The translations under genes and the position numbers were made by a program. A stretch of 64,000 bases of DNA from DSVZ01 sp964568145 (GTDB lineage: Bacteria > Verrucomicrobiota > Verrucomicrobiia > Limisphaerales > J093), in contig CAZMOZ010000008.1 of assembly GCA_964568145.1 (NCBI GenBank), positions 130,050-194,049 on the forward strand, given 5' to 3'. Each line of letters starts with the position of its first letter. Position 1 is the first letter of the stretch. Shown in pieces: positions 57,868 through 64,000 of this stretch. The notes beneath the pieces were generated by a model that ran no database searches, had not been told where the DNA came from, and worked only from the letters and a program-made list of their open reading frames with translations.

Positions 57868-60800
57868 ATGCATCAAGACTCGCAAGCCACGATGCCGGCG
57901 GAACGCCGGTGCGCGAAATGCGACGCGCCGCTGACCGTGGTGGGCGGCGCGGACTTGTGCCCGGGCTGCCTGCTCGAGGCGGGGCTGGGACCGGCCGCGC
58001 CCGACCGACCGCTCAGCGCAGGCACCGTCTTCGGAGAAACTGAACCCGTACCGGTCGCGCCCGGCGTCGGGGAGGCGCGGGCGTTTGGCGATTACGAGCT
58101 CCTTGAGGAAATCGCCCACGGCGGCATGGGCGTGGTCTATCGCGCACGGCAGCGGAGCCTCGACCGCTTGGTGGCGGTGAAAATGCTGCTCTTCGGTCCC
58201 CACGCCAGCGCAGACCTCATCCGCCGGTTCAAGACCGAGGCCGTGGCTGCCGGCGCGTTGCATCATCCCAACATCGTGGCCGTCCACGAGGTGGGTTTGC
58301 GCGACGGCCGGCACTACATCGTGATGGACTATGTGGACGGACCGAACCTGGCACAGCTCGTCAAGGAACGGCCGCCGCCAGCGCGGCAGGCGGCGGGCTA
58401 CCTGAAGACCATCGCCGAGGCCGTTCACCACGCCCATGAACACGGGGTCCTGCACCGCGACCTCAAGCCGTCCAACGTGCTCCTGGACGCCCGCGACCAG
58501 CCGCAGGTGACGGACTTCGGGCTGGCGCGACGGCTCGACACCGATTCGAGCCTCACGTTCAGCGGCCAGGTCCTCGGCTCGCCCAACTTCATGCCGCCGG
58601 AACAGGTGACCGGCGCCGGGGCAAAGGTCGGCCGCCGCAGCGACGTGTATGGTCTCGGGGCGACGCTTTACCACCTGCTCACGGGCCGCCCGCCGTTCCA
58701 GGGTGAATCGCTCCAGGCGACGCTGCACCAGGTGTTGACTGCCGAAGCGGTGTCGCCACGCCTCTTGAATCCCGTCGTGCCGCGCGACCTGGAGATCATC
58801 TGTCTCAAATGTCTCGAAAAGGAACCCGCCCGCCGCTACGCCACCGCCCAGGAACTGGCGGACGAACTGGGGCGGTTCCTGCGCGACGAACCCATCCAGG
58901 CGCGACCGGTGAGCCGCCCGGAACGCGTCTGGCGCTGGGCACGGCGCAAGCCCGTCCTCGCCTTGCTCCTCCTGCTGGTCCACCTGGTCGGCGCCGCCGG
59001 CTTGGCCGGCATCGTCTGGCAATGGCTGCGGGCCGAGCAGAACGCGATCGAAGCCCGGACGCAGCGCGACACGGCCGAAGGTCGCCTCTATGCCGCGCAA
59101 CTCCGGCTGGCGCACGCGGATTACCGCGCGGGCCGGTTGGGCAGCGCCCGACAGCGGCTTGAAGCCTGGGAACCCGCCCGGCGCGCCCCAGGCCGCCCGG
59201 ACTGGCGGGGCTTCGAGTGGCGCTGGCTGCAGCGGCTCTGCGCGGCCAGCCCGGGCGAAGTGATCGCCACGAATGCCAGCGGCTTCACTGCCGTCGCCGC
59301 GTCCCCGGACGGAACGTCGCTGGCCCTCGGGGCCCACGATGGCACGATCCAGCTGCTGGACGTGTCCACCAGCGCGTCCGGCACTTCATGGCGCGCACAT
59401 CCGGGGGCCATCGACAGCGTCGAGTTCATTCCCGGCCAGACCCACTGGCTGGTCACGGTCGGCGGCGATGAGGGGCTGCTCAAGGTCTGGGACATCGGGC
59501 CACGGCCCCAAGAACTGGTCCGTACCAACTGCTCGACTGGGTTGCTGGCCTTCGTCGCCGTCAGTCGGACCGGCCGACTCATCGCGGCGGGCGCCGCCGA
59601 TCACCGCTCGGTGAACGTCTGGGAACTCACCGGCGGCCGTAACGCAGGCCCCCCGGCGCTGCGCCTGCACCGGAACTTCGAAGGCCCCGGACCGGCGGCG
59701 TTCTCTCCCGATGAACGCACCCTCGCGGTCGCCAACCGGGACCGCTTTCACTTGGCCGTATGCGATCTCTCGTCCGGCACGGTCGAGATCCTCCGACCGG
59801 AGCACAAGAACTTCATCAAAGCGGTCGCGTATGCGCCGGACAACCGGTGGATCGCGACGGGGGCGGCCGATGAGACGGTGGCGCTTTGGGAGACAGTTAG
59901 TCGGGTTCGCACACACCTCCTGCGCGATGAAGACCTGGCGAACCTGAGTGCGCTGCGGTTTTCCGCTGACGGCCGGATGCTGTTTGCGGCTGGGTCGGAC
60001 CAGAATGTCCGCGGCTGGAGCCTGGCTGCACCCGGGCGGACCCTCGCCTTTCGCGGTCACCAGGCCGGGGTGACGGCCCTGGCGGGCGGCGACGCTACAC
60101 ACGCGCTGGTGTCCGCGAGCCGCGACGGCACCGTACGACGTTGGCGGATCGACGCGGCAGCGTTGTCGCAAGCCGCTGAGGTGCCCGCCGAGTCCGAGGA
60201 ATTCAAGGCCGCAGGTGGGCCGGATTCGGGCCTCAGTCTGGCGGTGTCAGGGGATTCCCGCAGCCTTGCCGTTTCGTTCGCCAGCGAGGTCTGGGTCTTC
60301 GATCTGCCAACCGGTCAGGTCCGGTCGCGACTCGCGTCCGCCCGCGCGTTCGGGCGACCGCTTGAGGCCCACGCGGTGGCCTTCTCGCCCGTGGCTTCCC
60401 TTCTGGCAGCGGGGGGACAGGAGGGATGGGTGACGTTGCTCGACGGAACCACCCTCCAGCCGGTCAGCGAAGCCCGGCAAGTCCATGACCAAGAGGTGTC
60501 CCACCTTTCCTTCGCGCTCGATGGCCGGGTGGTGGTGAGTGCCGGCCGGTTCGGCGGCGGCCTGGCGATCACTGAGGTGGAACCGTGGCGCGTCCGTCGG
60601 CGGCGCCCGGCTGCGGGTAACCTGCCGCTGGAACCGATCGCGGTGAGTCCGAACGGACGGCTCCTGGCGGCGGCGTCTCCCGGACACTGCCTGACGGTCG
60701 AAGAAGTGGGGTCGGGTCGGCTGGTGGCCGTTTGTCCTCACCCGGTGCGCTTCCTGCATGCGGTCGTCTTCTCGCCCGACGGTGCGTCGGTGGCTTTCAG

Positions 60801-61122
60801 CGACGAGTCCGGCAGAATCCTCCTTTGGAACTGGGCCGGCCGAAGTCCGCTCCGCCAGTGGAGCGGGCATCACGCCGAGGTCCTGTGCCTCGCGTTCTCG
60901 CCCGACGGCCGCACGCTGGCCAGCGGCAGCATGGATCACACGATCCGGCTGTGGCACGCGGACCTGGACCAGGAAGTGGCGATCCTGACCGGACACAACG
61001 GCTGGATCTTCCACCTCGCGTTTGATGCCGCCAGTGAAGTGCTCGCCTCGGTGGCGTCGGACGGCGCCGTCCGGGTGTGGCGCGCGTTACCCGCCGCCGG
61101 GGGCCGCGAGGCGGGGAGATAG
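57868..61122 (+). CDS. Membrane Ser/Thr protein kinase with C-terminal WD40 propeller
   Basis: Protein of 1084 residues. Zinc-ribbon cysteines C15-x2-C18 and C31-x2-C34 begin it. The kinase domain (about 72-345) has P-loop IAHGGMGVVYRA (first glycine changed), K105 in VAVKMLLF, the catalytic LHRDLKPSNVLLD and VTDFGLA. A membrane segment lies at about 360-385 (LALLLLLVHLVGAAGLAG). About 14 WD40-type repeats (450-1075) form one or two extracytoplasmic propellers, with LAFSPDGRTLASGSMDHTI near the end. It is the third gene in a row after the heme/PDZ protein and ECF sigma factor, so an outside signal could pass through the kinase to the sigma factor. Confidence 0.92.
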   Translation: MHQDSQATMPAERRCAKCDAPLTVVGGADLCPGCLLEAGLGPAAPDRPLSAGTVFGETEPVPVAPGVGEARAFGDYELLEEIAHGGMGVVYRARQRSLDRLVAVKMLLFGPHASADLIRRFKTEAVAAGALHHPNIVAVHEVGLRDGRHYIVMDYVDGPNLAQLVKERPPPARQAAGYLKTIAEAVHHAHEHGVLHRDLKPSNVLLDARDQPQVTDFGLARRLDTDSSLTFSGQVLGSPNFMPPEQVTGAGAKVGRRSDVYGLGATLYHLLTGRPPFQGESLQATLHQVLTAEAVSPRLLNPVVPRDLEIICLKCLEKEPARRYATAQELADELGRFLRDEPIQARPVSRPERVWRWARRKPVLALLLLLVHLVGAAGLAGIVWQWLRAEQNAIEARTQRDTAEGRLYAAQLRLAHADYRAGRLGSARQRLEAWEPARRAPGRPDWRGFEWRWLQRLCAASPGEVIATNASGFTAVAASPDGTSLALGAHDGTIQLLDVSTSASGTSWRAHPGAIDSVEFIPGQTHWLVTVGGDEGLLKVWDIGPRPQELVRTNCSTGLLAFVAVSRTGRLIAAGAADHRSVNVWELTGGRNAGPPALRLHRNFEGPGPAAFSPDERTLAVANRDRFHLAVCDLSSGTVEILRPEHKNFIKAVAYAPDNRWIATGAADETVALWETVSRVRTHLLRDEDLANLSALRFSADGRMLFAAGSDQNVRGWSLAAPGRTLAFRGHQAGVTALAGGDATHALVSASRDGTVRRWRIDAAALSQAAEVPAESEEFKAAGGPDSGLSLAVSGDSRSLAVSFASEVWVFDLPTGQVRSRLASARAFGRPLEAHAVAFSPVASLLAAGGQEGWVTLLDGTTLQPVSEARQVHDQEVSHLSFALDGRVVVSAGRFGGGLAITEVEPWRVRRRRPAAGNLPLEPIAVSPNGRLLAAASPGHCLTVEEVGSGRLVAVCPHPVRFLHAVVFSPDGASVAFSDESGRILLWNWAGRSPLRQWSGHHAEVLCLAFSPDGRTLASGSMDHTIRLWHADLDQEVAILTGHNGWIFHLAFDAASEVLASVASDGAVRVWRALPAAGGREAGR

Positions 61123-61139
61123 GCCGCCTTGGAGCGGAG

Positions 61140-61367
61140 TCAGGAAGTTAGCGCGGTTGCCGGGTCGCGTCCCACGCTGACGACTTGCGAAGGATCCACG
61201 ATGCGGAACCCGCCGTCCGGCAGCACGACGATGAATTCGGAATTGTTGGGCAGAAACAGGAGGTGATCGGTCGTGACCACTGGCAGAACCCGGCCATCGG
61301 CGAGGTGGATGTCAAAGGGCTTGAACGGCGCGGCGTCCCGCATTTCCCGCAGAGCCTTCAACGTCAT
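61140..61367 (-). CDS. Small protein of the same unnamed family as 7577-7816
   Basis: Protein of 75 residues. FKPFDIHLADGRVLPVVTTD, then LLFLPNNSEFIVVLPDGG and IVDPSQVVSV match the 79-residue protein at 7577 in spacing of L-x-x-G, the D/P-x-L-L-F-L-P turn, PDG and the final V-V-S-V. No signal peptide or membrane segment. It is convergent with the kinase gene (18 bases) and its function is unknown. The ATG at 61367 is preceded only by a weak ribosome binding site. Confidence 0.6.
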   Translation of the reverse strand: MTLKALREMRDAAPFKPFDIHLADGRVLPVVTTDHLLFLPNNSEFIVVLPDGGFRIVDPSQVVSVGRDPATALTS

Positions 61368-61649
61368 GACAGCAACAAGGTGCCGCCGTCGCGCATCCGT
61401 GTCAACGTGCCCCCGGTCCCTGTCGGGAGCGTGGTCCGGTCATCGGCAATCAAGCAGCGCCAAGCACGTCCTGGTCGCGCGCTTTTTCGCGAAGAACGGT
61501 TCGTTGGGACATGCTCCGGACGAAGCAGGCTGCAAACTTCTGTAACCTTTCCCAAGCGACGTCATAGAACCCAATGGAAGGCGTTCGCGGGTGAACTTCC
61601 GCAGACGCGGATACTGCGGACGCCCCATGAACATCAACGTAGAAAACCT

Positions 61650-62183
61650 ATGAAAGACATGATGCAGCAAACGTTCGGTCGGTTCGCCCGCCGCAAGAAA
61701 TCCCTGCTGGCGGTTGCAGGGCTCCTGGCCGTCATCCTACTGGCGCTGCCGGCCCGGCAGGTTCAAGCGGAAAATCCGCAGCACGGCAACCCCTTCACAT
61801 TGGCGGGAACGTGGCGGGAAGAGATTCCCGTTCCGTTTCCGTTTGTCGTTTACGAGACGTTCACCGAGGACGGCGGCTCGGTGGAATCCAACCACGGTCC
61901 CAGTGGGCCAGGGGCAGGCATCGGCACCTGGACCCGCGTCGGTCCCCGGAAGTATCTGGCCACTTTCTACAGGCCGCTCTTCAAGCCTGCCGCCGGGGGC
62001 CCGTTCCCGTTCGAGTCCGACGGCACCGTCAAAGTGCGCCGGCTCCTCACGCTCAGTCCCGACGGCACGAAACTGACTGGCCATGCCACTGTGGAAGTGT
62101 ACGACCAAGCAGGAAACCTCACCCTGAAATTCAACCACCCGTTCCAGGCCAGCCGGATGGTGGCCGAGCCGCCGGATATGTGA
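61650..62183 (+). CDS. Small secreted protein, possibly a lipocalin-like beta-barrel
   Basis: Protein of 177 residues with a signal peptide after a basic stretch (RRKKSLLAVAGLLAVILLAL, cleaved near QVQAE). The mature 135 residues are mostly beta strands with repeated G-T-W and F-x-S-D-G-T-V (LAGTWREEIPVPFPFVVYET, GIGTWTRVGPRKYLATFY), as in fatty-acid-binding or lipocalin-like proteins. Function unknown. GAAAAC stands just before the ATG at 61650. About 280 bases of sequence without a gene precede it after the small protein at 61140-61367. Confidence 0.65.
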   Translation: MKDMMQQTFGRFARRKKSLLAVAGLLAVILLALPARQVQAENPQHGNPFTLAGTWREEIPVPFPFVVYETFTEDGGSVESNHGPSGPGAGIGTWTRVGPRKYLATFYRPLFKPAAGGPFPFESDGTVKVRRLLTLSPDGTKLTGHATVEVYDQAGNLTLKFNHPFQASRMVAEPPDM

Positions 62184-62420
62184 GCCAACGGGGCGGATTT
62201 CACACGCCCGGAGATTCCTGTCCGGTCAGCCAGTTCCCGGAGGCGCTTCAACCGCCTCCGGGAACTCAACGCGGTCCCACGGCCGCCCGGTCATTTGCCG
62301 CACCCGGAGTCGTGTGGCATAAATGCGGCCATGTTCAACCAAAGACCAGACGCCGGGCGGTGACGGGCCGAGACCCGCGCCGCGCCGCCGTTCCCGACAA
62401 CCTCAACCCCGACCCAGCCC

Positions 62421-63671
62421 ATGGCCTTCACCGCAACCCAAGACCTGATGCTCCCCGCCACCGTGACCGGTTCCTGGCCGCGTCCGCGCTGGTACACCCA
62501 GAACCTCTGGGGCCGTCCGCTCGACACGGCCATGATGGACCCGTGGTTCCGCGAGCAGTTCACCGACGCCCACGCCGCGGTGGTATCCGACCAGCTCCGC
62601 GCCGGCCTGGATATTCTGACCACCGGCGATTACCACCTTGATGAGGACGTGGCCGGCCGCTCGTGGCATCACTACCCGCTTCAGCGCTGGAAGGGCCTCG
62701 AGCACGAGGAACTCCAGACCGAGAAGACCCGCTCGCCGCTGCTCTCCTACCCGGTGGGCACGATGCTCGATTCGATCTACAAGACCTGGCGCTGGCCGCG
62801 TGTGGTGGGCAAGGTCGAGCACGACCCCAAGAACCCCCTCGAGTACGCCAAAATCTGGCGCATCACCCAGCAGGCCGCCGCCGCGTCCGGTCGTTCGGTG
62901 AAGTTTGGCACCTGCTCGGCGCAGGTGCTCGCCTTCTTCCTCGACAGCCACACGCCGCAGTACGACCTGGACGACAAGAAGCAGCTCATCTGGGACATGG
63001 CCGAAGCGATGAACAGGGAACTGCGTCAGCTTGCCGCCTCCGGCTGCCAGGTCATCCAGGTCGAAGAGCCCACCTTGCATTTCATGGCCCGCTACAGCCC
63101 GGAGAAAAAGGACCTGCTCGACTTCCTGGTGGACGCCTTCAACCGGGAAGTGGACGGCCTCGATCACGTCGAGGTCTGGATTCACACCTGCTGGGGCAAC
63201 CCGAACATGCAGAAGGTCTTCAGCGACGAGTCCTATGCCAACTCGATGGAGATCTATCTCGAGCGCCTCAAGGGCGATGTGTGGACCATCGAGGCCACGG
63301 AGAACAACTTCAAGGAGCTGCCGCTGTTCGACGCCTGGAAGGACCGGCTGAAGAAGAAGATCGCCGTGGGCGTCATCAGCCATCGCACGCTCCAGGCCGA
63401 CTTCCCGAACGTGATCGCCGAGCGGATTCGCCGCTGCCTGAAACACATTCCCGCGGACAAACTGGTGCTCTCGACCGACTGCGGCTTCGGGCGGCAGGGC
63501 TTCAACCGCCACTTGGCATTCTACAAGGCGGCCGGGATTCCGCAGGCGCGGAACCTCATCCTCAAGGAACTCGGCCTGCCGGAGCGCTACGTCCCCGCGG
63601 CGGATGAAAAGCTCGCCTGGGACCAGCTCCCCGATTTTGAGCCGTACACCCACCTCAAGCCCCTGCGGTAA
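62421..63671 (+). CDS. Cobalamin-independent methionine synthase-like protein (MetE C-terminal type)
   Basis: Protein of 416 residues, matching only the catalytic half of MetE, as in archaeal-type and stand-alone members. ATVTGSWPRP at the start, VIQVEEPTLHF, the zinc ligands His and Cys in WIHTCWGNPN, a Glu in TIEATENNF and Cys in LSTDCGFGRQ complete the barrel. Such short forms methylate homocysteine or other thiols from a folate or other donor; the true donor is unclear. No metF or metH is nearby. The ATG at 62421 follows a 237-base gap with no other gene. Confidence 0.88.
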   Translation: MAFTATQDLMLPATVTGSWPRPRWYTQNLWGRPLDTAMMDPWFREQFTDAHAAVVSDQLRAGLDILTTGDYHLDEDVAGRSWHHYPLQRWKGLEHEELQTEKTRSPLLSYPVGTMLDSIYKTWRWPRVVGKVEHDPKNPLEYAKIWRITQQAAAASGRSVKFGTCSAQVLAFFLDSHTPQYDLDDKKQLIWDMAEAMNRELRQLAASGCQVIQVEEPTLHFMARYSPEKKDLLDFLVDAFNREVDGLDHVEVWIHTCWGNPNMQKVFSDESYANSMEIYLERLKGDVWTIEATENNFKELPLFDAWKDRLKKKIAVGVISHRTLQADFPNVIAERIRRCLKHIPADKLVLSTDCGFGRQGFNRHLAFYKAAGIPQARNLILKELGLPERYVPAADEKLAWDQLPDFEPYTHLKPLR

Positions 63672-64000
63672 CGCGGTGTGCCGAGGGTGATCGAGATCGT
63701 CCCCTCACCCCCGCAGTGGGAAAGACCGACTGTGCCTGCGTCCATCGCTCCGCACCGTGCGACTCTTGGGTGTGTACAGGCATGCGGCCCGCCGCGGAGC
63801 CGCCGTCGCGCTCGTCGCCGGTGAAAGCCCGGGTGAATGAGACCCCGTCCGGACCAGCCGTAGCCCGCATTTCTCCGTGAGAAATCCCGGCTGAGTCGTG
63901 TCCCGCCACGGGACCGCGAAGCCGTGGTCGTGGACGAGGTCGGCGGCCTGGCTGTGGCATTGAGACCGGCCAGGCCGGCCGGTGCCGAAACCCGGTGACG
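63672..64000. other. 329-bp end of window, no gene seen
   Basis: No reading frame with recognisable content, tRNA or rRNA was found. Short GC-rich inverted stretches are present but no clean hairpin with a U run for the MetE-like gene. Confidence 0.4.

Noticed and set aside
1..64000. Very many long open frames on the strand opposite to real genes
   Set aside because: High G+C makes stops rare. These frames lack recognisable domains, have skewed Arg/Pro/Ala content and mirror genes with clear motifs.
63672..64000. Possible group II intron end or gene remnant
   Set aside because: A GTGCGAC-containing stem-like stretch was considered, but no domain V pattern or intron-encoded protein was found.

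Overview
This high-G+C window most likely comes from a member of the phylum Verrucomicrobiota, probably in or near Limisphaerales/Pedosphaeraceae. That placement is inferred from gene content. Markers include an H-X9-DG type II pseudopilin, a PEP-CTERM protein, a secreted multidomain protein ending in the F-x-LE-x-S / YFRL tail common in this phylum, two ECF sigma factors that begin with a T-x-x-W-(S/T)-VVL motif, one ECF gene paired with a zinc-ribbon Ser/Thr kinase-WD40 protein, Tat- or Sec-exported Gfo/Idh/MocA dehydrogenases, and intergenic regions full of palindromic repeats. No rRNA, CRISPR array, intact transposase or replication origin was seen. One tRNA (Ala, anticodon GGC) is present.

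Layout, left to right. At 0-12.9 kb are a hybrid two-component protein, secreted glycosidase-like proteins, a lone OLD-like ATPase/TOPRIM protein of visibly lower G+C, a large secreted adhesin-like protein, a pseudopilin pair and an Mrp/ApbC ATPase. At 13.0-15.4 kb lies a decaying toxin-antitoxin island: three Phd-like/PIN modules, only one intact, with repeats between and around them. At 15.6-20 kb are tRNA-Ala, an enolase-superfamily epimerase and a VTC-domain / DUF4956 / HlyD operon. At 20.1-26.5 kb are housekeeping genes on the minus strand: a class II tRNA nucleotidyltransferase, a YbhN-like flippase, a sugar epimerase, ribosomal protein S21, a polyprenol-phosphate glycosyltransferase, an endonuclease III-like glycosylase and a DsbA-like protein. 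At 26.6-30.2 kb is a nickel/cobalt ECF transporter operon with a natural His tail. At 30.2-33.8 kb are an ECF sigma gene coupled to a kinase gene that has lost its kinase domain, and a PEP-CTERM gene broken in a G7 tract.

At 34-39.8 kb are a Gfo/Idh dehydrogenase, an unusual cysteine-peptidase cassette (papain-like C1 peptidase, a small protein sharing the peptidase's C-terminal domain, a chagasin-type inhibitor, and a nearby LuxR-type regulator), and a YCF48-like beta-propeller gene. At 40-46.3 kb are a xylose isomerase-like protein, a methyltransferase, a VOC protein, a Nudix hydrolase, RsmA/KsgA, a class III aminotransferase and QueE. The last two carry in-frame heptanucleotide-repeat insertions. 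At 46.7-51.8 kb are IlvE and the McsA-McsB-ClpC protein-arginine-phosphorylation and proteolysis operon. At 52-64 kb are an esterase, a Gfo/Idh plus nitrilase pair, a thioredoxin/heme/PDZ protein leading into an ECF sigma factor and a kinase-WD40 receptor, a small secreted protein and a MetE-like enzyme.

Three non-coding themes cut across the window. First, a palindromic element of about 70 bp occurs five times, and two genes take their stop codon from it. Second, a family of short hairpins with variable stems but a shared GTAGTRG or GTGG edge occurs at least seven times. Third, heptamer tandem repeats sit inside two genes. Several genes are frameshifted or internally deleted. Two of the breaks are single-base changes in G runs, so assembly error must be excluded before calling real decay. 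The best candidate for an undescribed system is the C1 peptidase / shared-domain protein / chagasin cassette at 35.6-38.3 kb.
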